A stretch of DNA of 64,000 bases from Promethearchaeota archaeon (lineage in GTDB: Archaea; Asgardarchaeota; Lokiarchaeia; Sigyniarchaeales; SOKP01): contig JAEOSU010000080.1 of assembly GCA_016840165.1 (NCBI GenBank), forward strand, positions 1 through 64,000, in the 5' to 3' direction. Made by a program: the position numbers and the translations under genes. The number at the start of each line of letters is the position of its first letter. Position 1 is the stretch's first letter. The notes under the pieces were generated by a model. It had not been told where the DNA came from, searched no databases, and worked only from the letters and a program-made list of their open reading frames with translations. This document shows positions 25,570 to 34,092 of the stretch, in pieces.

Positions 25570-25745
25570 AGTAGTTTGATTTATTAGTATTTTTGATTAT
25601 AGGATAGGTTTCCTATATTCTATATTATGAAATATCATTTATTATGCTATTTAAATGTTTTTTATTACATTATATGGTTTTTTTATTAGCTTAAAAAAAT
25701 AGGAAAAATCGCCTTATTTTTAAATGTTCTAACATTGAATATTAT

Positions 25746-26459
25746 ATGGTATTTCATTTTAAAACAATATCTTCCAAGCTAAATTCATCTCGAGAAACAT
25801 CTAAAGTGAGAGAATTAACTCAAAAGGAAAATGATAAAAGAGGATATGAAGAATTTAATGTTTCTACTACTGAAATAGAAATAGGAAATCATTCAATTTG
25901 GCGTCAAAAGAAATCATTTCGAATTGCGCTAATTAGCAACTTTTCTGCCTTAGCTGTTGTATTAGGCTATACACTTGCTTACTTACCTAACATTGAGTTA
26001 TTTACATTATTCATATTTTTATCAGGTTTTATATTAAGTAAAAAGGAGGGCTTGCTGGTTGGATTATTGAGCGCACTAATTTTTACTTTCTTTAACCCAT
26101 TGGGTACCTCTCCTCCTCCTTTATTTATATATCAACTAATCCACTATTCGTTTACAGGTTTTTTGGGAGGCTTAGTTAATGATTATTTAAAAGCTAAGAC
26201 ATTTTACAAGCCATATGATGATCTATATACATTTCGGATCATGGTGATTTTAGGGTTAACTGGGGGTGTTATTACTTTTTTTTATGATATTTTGAGCACC
26301 TTAATTGGTGGAGTTTTAGTTTCATTGAAAATTGAATATTTTATTACCTCATATTTAACTGGAATAGTCTTTACCTCAGTCCATCTTGTTGGAAACATCC
26401 TAGGATTTGTTTTTTTACTGCCCGGATTAATTCAATTAATTATAAAATTTATTGATTAA
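25746..26459 (+). CDS. ECF transporter S-component-like membrane protein
   Basis: The 237-residue protein has a charged N-terminal extension of about 55 residues, then six hydrophobic segments. The 'LFTLFIFLSGFILSKKEGLLVGLLSALIF' and 'GFLGGLVNDYL' patterns are those of vitamin-binding S-components of energy-coupling factor transporters. No AT-module genes are nearby, as is common when one energising module serves several S-components. A TTTTTAAA element lies about 27 nt upstream of the ATG, suggesting a leaderless start. Substrate not identified. Confidence 0.75.
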   Translation: MVFHFKTISSKLNSSRETSKVRELTQKENDKRGYEEFNVSTTEIEIGNHSIWRQKKSFRIALISNFSALAVVLGYTLAYLPNIELFTLFIFLSGFILSKKEGLLVGLLSALIFTFFNPLGTSPPPLFIYQLIHYSFTGFLGGLVNDYLKAKTFYKPYDDLYTFRIMVILGLTGGVITFFYDILSTLIGGVLVSLKIEYFITSYLTGIVFTSVHLVGNILGFVFLLPGLIQLIIKFID

Positions 26460-26492
26460 TTAATTATAAATTAGATAGATTTAAAATTAGAT

Positions 26493-26972
26493 TTATTCTG
26501 CTTCAGAAAGAAGGGTGACCTTTCCGCCGGCGGCCTCAATCTTTTCAATTGCTCGTTTAGAGGCTTTTTTGACGGATAAATTGACTTTTTTATTAATTTC
26601 TCCCCGACCGAGTATTTTCTGGATGTTTAGATCGTCTAAATTAATGGTATATGTAGTACCTGATTTAGTAGCTTTATTATATTCGGTAAAACTATCAATT
26701 TTTATATCTAAATCTTTCACATTTAAAGTATTAACTTGATAGATCCTGTTTATATCTTGAGGGCGTTTAAATCCTTTTTTACCTAAACGCCATTCTGGAT
26801 CGGGAAATCCTAACTTTTTCTGCTTTAAATAATAAGACTTCATGGCTTTTTTTAGTTGGGTCGTTTTTCCACGTCCTACTCTTTGTCCTGTTTTTCGATG
26901 TTGTCCGACTCTCCCGTATCCAATTGTTCGAGTTCCTCTTTTTTTTTGTTTTTTACTTTTAAATTTTCTCAT
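26493..26972 (-). CDS. rpl15: Large ribosomal subunit protein uL15
   Basis: uL15 is the last member of the spc part of this operon. The 159-residue form starts at ATG 26972, where AGGTGA is 7 nt upstream; an in-frame GTG at 26981 overlaps that Shine-Dalgarno and is rejected. The protein shows 'TIGYGRVGQHRKTGQRVGRGK' and 'FPDPEWRLGKKGFKRP'. In most archaea secY follows; here the operon ends and a convergent ECF-type gene is 33 nt away. Confidence 0.95.
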   Translation of the reverse strand: MRKFKSKKQKKRGTRTIGYGRVGQHRKTGQRVGRGKTTQLKKAMKSYYLKQKKLGFPDPEWRLGKKGFKRPQDINRIYQVNTLNVKDLDIKIDSFTEYNKATKSGTTYTINLDDLNIQKILGRGEINKKVNLSVKKASKRAIEKIEAAGGKVTLLSEAE

Positions 26973-26992
26973 TTTCTTCACTCACCTATTTC

Positions 26993-27532
26993 TTAGAGCA
27001 TTTTATAGATTAATTCATTGATATAATTTTCAACGTAACCAAGAGTTCCTCCTTCTTTATAGTGCTTTTTTATATTTCCTTTATGGCCTCTCTTCGGAGG
27101 ATGCAATCTAAAAATTGGTTTTATTTTATTGAGATCCTTGGAATTATAGTGAAGTTCTCCCTTAAATAACGCTTTTGCGAGTGCTTTAATATTATTATAC
27201 CTTGTTAAATTTTTGACTTGTTCATCTGTGAGTGGATTATTACCTTCAACTCTCCCTCTGACTCGTAATAGCCTAACTAATGTTTTTTCATCTATCTCTC
27301 CGTATGCAATGTAATCCTTACATTTATTAAGCATACCAATATAACTCGGTTTACCCCAAACAAGAACACCATGGTTTATTTTATGCATTCTTAGCATTTT
27401 CAGTGTATCAAGGATTTTCCTATTCATCCCAGGGGATCCTCTGATACGTACTGCAAACATTAACTTTGGAATTTCTTCTTGATTTATTTTAGCTTTCTTC
27501 TTAATAATAACTTCATTTTCTGCCATCATATA
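26993..27532 (-). CDS. rpl30: Large ribosomal subunit protein uL30
   Basis: The product (about 180 residues) has the uL30 core 'LMFAVRIRGSPGMNRKILDTLKML' and the archaeal/eukaryotic C-terminal extension ending near 'HPPKRGHKGNIKKHYKEGG'. ATG 27532 is taken as start; an in-frame GTG at 27538 is also possible. It is between uS5 and uL15 as expected. Confidence 0.95.
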   Translation of the reverse strand, partial: YMMAENEVIIKKKAKINQEEIPKLMFAVRIRGSPGMNRKILDTLKMLRMHKINHGVLVWGKPSYIGMLNKCKDYIAYGEIDEKTLVRLLRVRGRVEGNNPLTDEQVKNLTRYNNIKALAKALFKGELHYNSKDLNKIKPIFRLHPPKRGHKGNIKKHYKEGGTLGYVENYINELIYKML

Positions 27533-27545
27533 CACCACTCATTTT

Positions 27546-28160
27546 TTAGAGATTAAAATTATACTTGTGAGCATTCTTTAGAGCAGCAAATGTTGCTTTA
27601 ACTAGATTTTCACTCGTTCTTGTGTCTCCAAAACTTTTACTCCAGATATCTTCTATTCCTGCTAATTTTAAAACTTGTTTCACTTTATCTGCACATGCTA
27701 AGCCGACTCCTGCTGGTGCGGGGATCAACCTAATTCTCACTGATCCACATTTACCCTCGACTTTGAATGGTATACTGTGGGTATGACCACAACCACACTC
27801 ACCACTTCCACATCCTCTTAGCACTGGAATTACAGATAATTTTGCTCGGTCAATAGCTTTTCTTATAGCAGGTCCTACTTCTCGACTTTTTGCTGAACCT
27901 ACTCCAATAAATCCATCTGCTCCAACAAGTACTACTGCCTTAAATTTAGATCTTTGACCACTGGCAGTCATTTGTTGGACCATTTTAATGGTTACTACAT
28001 CTTCTCTGAGTTGTGGTAAAAGAACATCAATGATTTCTTTTTCTTTAACAACCAAATTGTTAGCAAATATTTTATCAAGCGTAATCAGTCCTTGTTGCAC
28101 TAATTCACCTAGCCTTGTTCTTGGAACCCATATCTCTTCTATACTTCTACTTCGACTCAT
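27546..28160 (-). CDS. rps5: Small ribosomal subunit protein uS5
   Basis: The 204-residue protein has the uS5 RNA-binding signature 'FKAVVLVGADGFIGVGSAKSREVG' and the archaeal insert 'GCGSGECGCGHTHSIPF', with 'RLIPAPAGVGLACADKVKQVL' after it. It takes part in decoding accuracy and mRNA entry. Spacing to uL18 is 13 nt. Confidence 0.97.
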   Translation of the reverse strand: MSRSRSIEEIWVPRTRLGELVQQGLITLDKIFANNLVVKEKEIIDVLLPQLREDVVTIKMVQQMTASGQRSKFKAVVLVGADGFIGVGSAKSREVGPAIRKAIDRAKLSVIPVLRGCGSGECGCGHTHSIPFKVEGKCGSVRIRLIPAPAGVGLACADKVKQVLKLAGIEDIWSKSFGDTRTSENLVKATFAALKNAHKYNFNL

Positions 28161-28173
28161 TTAGATTCATCTT

Positions 28174-28767
28174 TTAAACATTATTATCGATAATTTTTAG
28201 CGTATTTGAAAATAGTTGTCCCATTTTTAATGGATCTATTTTCTTCTTTTTTAAATATCCTGAGAATCTCTGCTGATATGTTTCAGGATCTTCATTTTTT
28301 AAATATTTCGCATAATTTTCAATATGAGAACCGCTGATTCTCTCTTCAAAATTATCTGGAAAAAATTCTTCACGATAGGGAATATCCATACCAGCTTTTA
28401 ATAATCCTTTAAATGCTGCCAATACTCGATTATGATGGTAAAAAATTCCTAGATCTAAGATTGCATCAGTAATATTTTGCTTTTTTGCACGTAATCCAGC
28501 TAAATATCCAGTTAAATATGCCGCTGGAATATTTCCTGTGTTAGCCTTCCAATCAAAATTCTTTGATAATTCCTTAGAAAAGGCGGAAACTAATATTTTA
28601 TCTCCACCTGGTTTTGATTCAATTAATTGGACTATTATATTATTATTGGATGCTCTAATGACGGCTCTTATTGACTTTGATCTTATGAGTTTCAATCTAC
28701 GATGATAATCTGTTTTTCCTTCATACCTTCTTCGTAATGGTCTCCTATATCGCGGGCCTTTCGCCAT
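28174..28767 (-). CDS. rpl18: Large ribosomal subunit protein uL18
   Basis: uL18 binds 5S rRNA with uL5. The 197-residue archaeal form has 'GPRYRRPLRRRYEGKTDYHRRL' at the start (first residues split here by the M-A), 'NIPAAYLTGYLAGLRAKK' and 'GMDIPYREEFFPDNFEERI'. It lies 2 nt from eL19, so translation is probably coupled. Confidence 0.96.
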   Translation of the reverse strand: MAKGPRYRRPLRRRYEGKTDYHRRLKLIRSKSIRAVIRASNNNIIVQLIESKPGGDKILVSAFSKELSKNFDWKANTGNIPAAYLTGYLAGLRAKKQNITDAILDLGIFYHHNRVLAAFKGLLKAGMDIPYREEFFPDNFEERISGSHIENYAKYLKNEDPETYQQRFSGYLKKKKIDPLKMGQLFSNTLKIIDNNV

Positions 28768-28769
28768 TT

Positions 28770-29225
28770 TTATCGTCCTCTTTTTAATAATCCTTTTTCT
28801 TTTATATATCTATTCATTTGAGCAACGCTGTTAAACATTCCACCTTTTACATTCATATATAATTTCCTATAATTGGCAATAGTAATTTGTTTTCGGCCTC
28901 TAAGCTTCTTTAATTCATGTCTTTGGGCTCGAACTCTTTTCATCCATGCTTCTTTCTTTGGAGTTCTCGCCGTCTTTTTCCCTTTTCTTTTACCTAATCC
29001 TCTCGCAAGACCTCTTTTCTTTCTTTGATGAAGTAAATTCTTTCTATAATTAGATATTCCTTTCTTATACTTTTTCTTAATTATACCATCTTTAATTAAG
29101 CTCCGAATGTCATCACGGGTTATTGCCATTTTGATCTCTTCAATTAAGTAGGGATCAAAATAGACTCTATTCTCCCCACACTTTAATATTTCAGCTGCCA
29201 TTCTTCTCTGTGCATTTAAACTCAT
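28770..29225 (-). CDS. rpl19e: Large ribosomal subunit protein eL19
   Basis: The 151-residue basic protein begins 'MSLNAQRRMAAEILKCGENR' and continues with the family's 'DIRSLIKDGIIKKK' and arginine-rich middle. ATG 29225 is favoured over an upstream ATG (29243) because GGGGAT lies 6 nt before it and the upstream codons are not conserved. It occurs only in archaea and eukaryotes. Confidence 0.95.
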   Translation of the reverse strand: MSLNAQRRMAAEILKCGENRVYFDPYLIEEIKMAITRDDIRSLIKDGIIKKKYKKGISNYRKNLLHQRKKRGLARGLGKRKGKKTARTPKKEAWMKRVRAQRHELKKLRGRKQITIANYRKLYMNVKGGMFNSVAQMNRYIKEKGLLKRGR

Positions 29226-29252
29226 AATTATCCCCATATCCATTAATTATTT

Positions 29253-29741
29253 TTAATCCTCATAATCTAGAGAGTTTTCCAAATCTTCTCCTTCTAGGAA
29301 ATCATCTTCTAATTCTTCTATTGGTGATTGGAGCATTGATTCAAAACTTTCTAATTCTCGTTGAGATATCCCCATATTTAATATTCTAAATCCTCTATTT
29401 TGAGCATATTCAACCAATGAAATTCTCTTTTTAGTGCCTAATTTTCCAGATATCTTTATTGCGTGTTTTCTATTACTTAAACCTTTAAGATCATCAATTG
29501 ATGAAACTCTAACTTCTTCATATCCTGATGGATGAAGACCTCTCACTTTCTTAGGGCTCCTATATCCAACATTTGGTGATTTTACTCCTGATTTGGTTTT
29601 CTTTCTTGTTTGGGAGTCTATACCCCTAGCTTTCCTCCAAGATTCTTTTACTCTTTTATATCTCCAAGACTCAACCCGGCGAAATTTTGGATTTTTTCTT
29701 TTCTTGTTTTTCCTGAGTTCCATTAATCTATTCTTTTCCAT
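29253..29741 (-). CDS. rpl32e: Large ribosomal subunit protein eL32 with acidic tail
   Basis: The 162-residue protein has eL32 motifs 'KFRRVESWRYKRVKESWRKARG' (first 20 shown in part) and 'GYRSPKKVRGLHPSGYEEV'. The last about 28 residues (QSPIEELEDDFLEGEDLEN onward) are strongly acidic, unusual for a basic rRNA-binding protein but echoed in uS3 and uS19 of this operon. Confidence 0.94.
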   Translation of the reverse strand: MEKNRLMELRKNKKRKNPKFRRVESWRYKRVKESWRKARGIDSQTRKKTKSGVKSPNVGYRSPKKVRGLHPSGYEEVRVSSIDDLKGLSNRKHAIKISGKLGTKKRISLVEYAQNRGFRILNMGISQRELESFESMLQSPIEELEDDFLEGEDLENSLDYED

Positions 29742-29757
29742 TAGCTTTGACCTTTTA

Positions 29758-30336
29758 TTATTTTATTTTCCAGATGATGTGATCTCCTATCTGTTTTTTA
29801 TAGAGATAGACTCCATCTTGAAATACTCGGGGATCTTTTTTTTTAATTCTACAGCATCTCTTAAGGTTAGCTGCGGTTTGCCCTAACATTTCTTTATCGG
29901 GGCCAATCAGGATTACATCATCGCCTTCTATTTTTACATCAACATTATCTAAATAGTTAGTTACTCTTGGGGCTCTTTCACCCAGAAAATTAACTACATG
30001 AAGTTCTTTCTTTTCTGGTTTGGCCTCCACATTACATGGAAAGTGAGAATAACAAACTTTACAAAAGTATTGATAATTGGTTTGGACACCAATGATTAAG
30101 TTCTTGATAATGTTTAAAATCGTACTTGCTAACGCTAGAGTTTCACCTTTAGGAAAGTTAGTTGAGATGATAAATTTTTTATCTTCGAGTGTCATATTAA
30201 TCCCTCTAGCATGTGAGAAGTCCTTAGTTATAGTCCCATTCGGACCCTTAACTGTGATTTGGTGATTTTCTGTTAATATCACCTCAACATCTTCCGGGAT
30301 GTCTAATTTTTCCTTATAAAATGCTGTTTTAACCAT
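29758..30336 (-). CDS. rpl6: Large ribosomal subunit protein uL6
   Basis: The 192-residue protein has the duplicated uL6 fold: N-terminal 'IPEDVEVILTENHQITVKGP', and C-terminal 'FLGERAPRVTNYLDNVDVKI' and 'KKDPRVFQDGVYLYKK'. It binds near the sarcin-ricin loop. The order uS8-uL6-eL32 is standard. Confidence 0.96.
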   Translation of the reverse strand: MVKTAFYKEKLDIPEDVEVILTENHQITVKGPNGTITKDFSHARGINMTLEDKKFIISTNFPKGETLALASTILNIIKNLIIGVQTNYQYFCKVCYSHFPCNVEAKPEKKELHVVNFLGERAPRVTNYLDNVDVKIEGDDVILIGPDKEMLGQTAANLKRCCRIKKKDPRVFQDGVYLYKKQIGDHIIWKIK

Positions 30337-30357
30337 TAAAATCTACCAGAATATCTA

Positions 30358-30741
30358 CTAATATACATAACATAACGTTTGTCCACCAATATTCCTCTCT
30401 TCTGCTTCTTTCATTGACATAACACCTTGATTTGTGGACAAAATGATAATGCCTAATCCTGGAGCAGGCAATAATCTCCTTTCTAAAGCTTCAAATTGAG
30501 AAACATAATAACTATTTCGGATCAATCCTTTAGCCTCATTAATTTTCCCAAGTAATGCAATCTTAAATTTTCCTTGCCGTCCATCATCATATCGTTCAAA
30601 TTCACCAATATAAGCTTTGCTTTGTAAAATTCGGAGAACTCTTTGAAGCAAATTCGATGCTGGACTTATTATTACCTCTTTTTTCCTTGCCATTTCAGCA
30701 TTCTTTAACATATTCATGCTGTTTGCGATCGTTTTAGTCAT
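30358..30741 (-). CDS. rps8: Small ribosomal subunit protein uS8
   Basis: The 127-residue protein has 'SNLLQRVLRILQSKAYIGEF' and the C-terminal 'LLPAPGLGIIILSTNQGVMS', the conserved uS8 end. It binds the central domain of 16S rRNA. It follows uS14 in the operon. Confidence 0.96.
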   Translation of the reverse strand: MTKTIANSMNMLKNAEMARKKEVIISPASNLLQRVLRILQSKAYIGEFERYDDGRQGKFKIALLGKINEAKGLIRNSYYVSQFEALERRLLPAPGLGIIILSTNQGVMSMKEAEERNIGGQTLCYVY

Positions 30742-30804
30742 TTTATTTTTCCTCTTATAACATTCATTTAAGCTTAATTTTATTGAGTTTTTTATTTATT
30801 ATTA

Positions 30805-30954
30805 TTAATCATATCTATGGAATCCTATATCTTTACCAATTTCATAGAAACATCTACGACAGATATAGAGACCATATCTTCTAATAACTCCTCTATGAGT
30901 TCCACATCTCCTGCAGACTCTCTGTCCTTTTCCTATATTTTTACCTTGAGGCAT
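30805..30954 (-). CDS. rps14: Small ribosomal subunit protein uS14 (zinc-binding type)
   Basis: A 49-codon gene. The product starts MPQGKNIGKGQRVCRRCGTH and ends in GFHRYD, with Cys14-x2-Cys17 and Cys32-x2-Cys35 forming a zinc site. It has the normal length for archaeal uS14 and sits between uL5 and uS8 as expected. Confidence 0.96.
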   Translation of the reverse strand: MPQGKNIGKGQRVCRRCGTHRGVIRRYGLYICRRCFYEIGKDIGFHRYD

Positions 30955-30971
30955 AATTATCATCATTCTTT

Positions 30972-31565
30972 TTAAGCATAATCCAGCTCTATTTTTTCTA
31001 CAATATCTACTCCAAAATTTTTTTTAAGAAAATACTGTGCTTCATCTCGAGATACATAATGATGAGATGGTACCTTAGTTTTTTTCTTTCTACGATATCT
31101 TACTCTCATTCCAGGTCTAACGATTCTTCCAACAACATTTAACCCCCAGATTCCAATTTCTGTTTCATAATCGATTCCAGGAATAGTGATATGTTCCGTT
31201 ATTCCGAAACCAAAATTTCCATAGTTATCAAAGCTCTTCCGTAATATTTTATTATTTGTCACAATGAGGAGTCTTTTCAATAATTTCTCTGCTTCTGCTC
31301 CTCTTACGGTCACCATTGTTCCTATTGGTCTACCCTTACGCAAATTGAATTCTTTAACATTCTTCCTCGATAATGTTTTCACAGAGCTTTTTCCTGATAT
31401 AGTTTCTAATACTGTTGAAGCTCTTTCTAATTCCTCTCCACCTGATCCTACTCCAATGTTTAATACAATTTTCTCTAAAAAAGGCTTCTTCATAGGATTT
31501 TTCCATATCGTAGCATATTCTTTTTCTTGAAGCTTTAAAGCCTTCTTTTTAGCCTTAATAGACAT
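30972..31565 (-). CDS. rpl5: Large ribosomal subunit protein uL5
   Basis: The 197-residue protein binds 5S rRNA and the P-site tRNA. It shows 'KPFLEKIVLNIGVGSGGEEL', 'FGFGITEHITIPGIDYETEI' and the basic archaeal C-terminus 'RPGMRVRYRRKKKTKVPSHH'. It lies between eS4 and uS14. Confidence 0.97.
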   Translation of the reverse strand: MSIKAKKKALKLQEKEYATIWKNPMKKPFLEKIVLNIGVGSGGEELERASTVLETISGKSSVKTLSRKNVKEFNLRKGRPIGTMVTVRGAEAEKLLKRLLIVTNNKILRKSFDNYGNFGFGITEHITIPGIDYETEIGIWGLNVVGRIVRPGMRVRYRRKKKTKVPSHHYVSRDEAQYFLKKNFGVDIVEKIELDYA

Positions 31566-31592
31566 TTCTTTATCACATTTTTTCTTTTTTTA

Positions 31593-32345
31593 TTATTCTA
31601 GACTAGGAATACTGATCTCGTAATTTTCCTCTCCAATAATAAAGGTATAATCATATAATGTTTCGGTGTGTTCCGAATTATGTTGAATAGATACTGTGCT
31701 TGCGTTTGGTCCAAAACGTTTCAATATTTTGGTTATTTTTCCTACCTGTCCTATATTTTTCCCAGACATAATCAATGCTAAATTCCCTTCTTTAAATTCT
31801 AATGATTTGACAATCTCCTGTTCTGGTACAGTAATTTTTAACACATCCATACGTTTATAGATATCTTCTTTGGGATTTTTAGGATTGCTAACCTTTATCA
31901 AAATATTTCTTCCATCATGTAAATTTAATTGAATATGACCCCCCTTTAATGTTGTTTTAGCTGAAATCCTACATAATTTGAAGTTACTTTCGTCTTCTTT
32001 CATTTCATGTAAAATTAAACCATAATGGGAATCAGGTAATATTCGATAATATTTTTTTATTTTTGGTATACTAAGCACATCCATTAATCCTACTGGATAG
32101 CCTGTATCTCTAACTACCTTCCCGTCAACCATAAAATATCCTTGACCAATTAATTTTTTTGCCTCGCGGTGTGTTGTGACGATTTTTAATAGGTCTCTTA
32201 CAATATGGAGTAAAGGAAGGCAAAATCGACTTGGGTGTGGTCCTGGAGATGGTTTAGCAAAAAATTTTCCATGTTTTCTCTTAATCTGTAGAAATTTTGG
32301 GGTATTTAATCTTTTAAGAGACTTAGTTCCACCATGGCGCGTCAT
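31593..32345 (-). CDS. rps4e: Small ribosomal subunit protein eS4
   Basis: The 250-residue protein has an S4 RNA-binding domain (about 45-105, with 'EAKKLIGQGYFMVDGKVVRD'), a central domain and a C-terminal KOW-type segment 'NLALIMSGKNIGQVGKI'. The N-terminal 'KSLKRLNTPKFLQIKRKHGKF' and 'SPGPHPSRFCLPLLHIVRD' are conserved. Its start abuts the uL24 stop directly (32345/32346), suggesting coupled translation. Confidence 0.97.
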   Translation of the reverse strand: MTRHGGTKSLKRLNTPKFLQIKRKHGKFFAKPSPGPHPSRFCLPLLHIVRDLLKIVTTHREAKKLIGQGYFMVDGKVVRDTGYPVGLMDVLSIPKIKKYYRILPDSHYGLILHEMKEDESNFKLCRISAKTTLKGGHIQLNLHDGRNILIKVSNPKNPKEDIYKRMDVLKITVPEQEIVKSLEFKEGNLALIMSGKNIGQVGKITKILKRFGPNASTVSIQHNSEHTETLYDYTFIIGEENYEISIPSLE

Positions 32346-32780
32346 TTATTTCTCAACCTCCTCCTTCTGTTTCTTAGGGCCAGCTAATAATTCTTCTTTA
32401 GAAAAGCCAAATACTGCTTTCCTTTCTATTAGACTTGCTCTCCAAGGATCCATCTTTTTTTCTTTTATGAATTTGGTAATAATTAAATTCGAAATATGAA
32501 TTGAGGGATTAAATTCAGTGCCATCTGATTTTTCAAATTTAGCTTCTTTGATTTTTGCTCTTTGATTTTTTGTGATTTCAATTACCTCACCTTCGAAATC
32601 TTTAAACTCTCCTTTTATAATTCGTACATCATCTCCCACTCTTAGTGGAAGAGTTTTAATTCCATATTCTTCTCGGATAAAATCAGCTACCCGGGTGGAT
32701 AATAATTTTGACCGTTGATGACTCTTATAATTGAAAAGCGCTTTTCTTTGTTTTCTTGGTTTTTTTGATTTTATTTTCAT
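32346..32780 (-). CDS. rpl24: Large ribosomal subunit protein uL24
   Basis: The 144-residue protein has the archaeal/eukaryotic N-terminus 'KPRKQRKALFNYKSHQRSKL' and a KOW motif 'LPLRVGDDVRIIKGEFKDFE'. It helps initiate large-subunit assembly. The lysine-rich C-terminus ends KKQKEEVEK. Confidence 0.96.
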   Translation of the reverse strand: MKIKSKKPRKQRKALFNYKSHQRSKLLSTRVADFIREEYGIKTLPLRVGDDVRIIKGEFKDFEGEVIEITKNQRAKIKEAKFEKSDGTEFNPSIHISNLIITKFIKEKKMDPWRASLIERKAVFGFSKEELLAGPKKQKEEVEK

Positions 32781-32802
32781 AATTTATCATTTTGATTTAT
32801 AA

Positions 32803-33228
32803 TTAAATGATTAATGAGGATATTGAAGCCAATCTTGGATATAGTTCTGCTGCTTCCCTAGCAATTGGGCCTCTTATCTCTGTGCCTTTGGGTTCTCCTT
32901 CTTTAGTAATTAACACTCCCGCATTATCTTCGAAGCATAAACGTGTTCCATCAACACGTTTATAAATCATCTTCTGCCGAACTATAACTGCCTTCATTAT
33001 ATTACCACGATATTCTGGTTTCCCTTTTTTTACGGTAACTGAACACACAGAACCTACTGTTGCTTTGGGTAATCTCCGTAATCGAGTTTTAGAATGGTCA
33101 ACATTGATTATTTGAGCAATTTTAGCACCTGAGTTATCTGTAATCAAAATTTTAGAACCGTTCTGTAGTCCATAACTCGTTCGCGACTTAGCAAGGGTCT
33201 TGCGACCCAGTTTTCTCCTTGTTCCCAT
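32803..33228 (-). CDS. rpl14: Large ribosomal subunit protein uL14
   Basis: The 141-residue protein shows 'ITDNSGAKIAQIINVDHSKT', 'RGNIMKAVIVRQKM' and the terminal 'GPIAREAAELYPRLASISSL', the uL14 signature. Its start abuts the uS17 stop (33228/33229). Confidence 0.97.
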   Translation of the reverse strand: MGTRRKLGRKTLAKSRTSYGLQNGSKILITDNSGAKIAQIINVDHSKTRLRRLPKATVGSVCSVTVKKGKPEYRGNIMKAVIVRQKMIYKRVDGTRLCFEDNAGVLITKEGEPKGTEIRGPIAREAAELYPRLASISSLII

Positions 33229-33579
33229 TTAAATGGCACCACTTACAATTTTTTCTAATACTATAAATGATTTAGTTTTGGAAAGTTTTCTACTTTCCCC
33301 TACTCTCACCATATCTCCAACATTGATTTCATCTTTTAAACATTCAGGCAAATGACATGAGAGACGAGAATTCCGACGCTCATATCGCTGATATTTTCTT
33401 ATAAATTGAACATAATCTTGTCTTATCACAACTGTGTTTCTTGATTTTTTACTTACCACTAAACCTTGGGTAATTTTACCTCTTATTCGTGTAGAGCCAT
33501 GGAAAGGACAATCCTTATCATTACATTCTCTACTTTTTGGAGGATTTACGCCGGGTATACCAATATTTCGAACACTCAT
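33229..33579 (-). CDS. rps17: Small ribosomal subunit protein uS17
   Basis: The 116-residue archaeal form has an N-terminal 'CNDKDCPFHGSTRIRGKI' (two Cys and a His, typical of archaeal S17/eukaryotic S11) and an OB-fold with 'VVSKKSRNTVVIRQDYVQFI' and 'INVGDMVRVGESRKLSKTKS'. It lies 4 nt from the Rpp29 gene. Confidence 0.96.
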   Translation of the reverse strand: MSVRNIGIPGVNPPKSRECNDKDCPFHGSTRIRGKITQGLVVSKKSRNTVVIRQDYVQFIRKYQRYERRNSRLSCHLPECLKDEINVGDMVRVGESRKLSKTKSFIVLEKIVSGAI

Positions 33580-33583
33580 AATA

Positions 33584-33874
33584 TTACTTCAACCACTTTT
33601 TCTTTTTCAGACTTCTTAATCTATTTTCAGGTTTACCTACAATCATAGAACCATCAACTTCCAAAAGATCATTATCAACTTTAAACCTGAATATGTAATC
33701 TTTTTTAATATATTTCTTAATTTGATTATTTTTTTGTAATATGACTAAATTTTTTGTTTCGTCTATTATAATACCATTTATTGGATATTCTGATTCTTTT
33801 ATTTTTGATTTACGCTTCAAAAATACTTCAAAACCGATTAAATCATGATATATTAAATAATTAGGACTAATCAT
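33584..33874 (-). CDS. rnp1: RNase P protein component 1 (Rpp29/Pop4)
   Basis: Rpp29 is a protein subunit of archaeal RNase P, which matures tRNA 5' ends. The 96-residue protein has an Sm-like barrel with 'LIGFEVFLKRKSKI', 'GIIIDETKNLVILQ' and 'EVDGSMIVGKPENRLRSLKK'. Placement between uL29 and uS17 is conserved in archaea. It overlaps uL29 by 4 nt (ATGA), a sign of coupled translation. The eIF1/SUI1 gene that often lies beside it is absent here. Confidence 0.94.
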   Translation of the reverse strand: MISPNYLIYHDLIGFEVFLKRKSKIKESEYPINGIIIDETKNLVILQKNNQIKKYIKKDYIFRFKVDNDLLEVDGSMIVGKPENRLRSLKKKKWLK

Positions 33875-34071
33875 CGCCTTTCCTCATTCTTAACAGTTAA
33901 TATTCTTGCAATTTGCTTTCTAAGCATTTTTGCTTTCGCAGGATTATCAGAAATACCCCCACCTGTTTGTTGGCTATAAAGCATCATTAATTCCTCTCTT
34001 AAGGTCAGCAATGTGCGTTCTCTCTCTCGCTTATCCATCTCTCGAATTTTTTTTGCGGTTAATATATCCAT
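33871..34071 (-). CDS. rpl29: Large ribosomal subunit protein uL29
   Basis: The 66-residue two-helix protein has 'KKIREMDKRERERTLLTLRE' and 'NPAKAKMLRKQIARILTV'. It lines the exit tunnel mouth with uL23. It overlaps Rpp29 by 4 nt and follows uS3. Confidence 0.95.
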   Translation of the reverse strand: MDILTAKKIREMDKRERERTLLTLREELMMLYSQQTGGGISDNPAKAKMLRKQIARILTVKNEERR

Positions 34072-34092
34072 TTTCTAATCCCCTCTTTTCGT

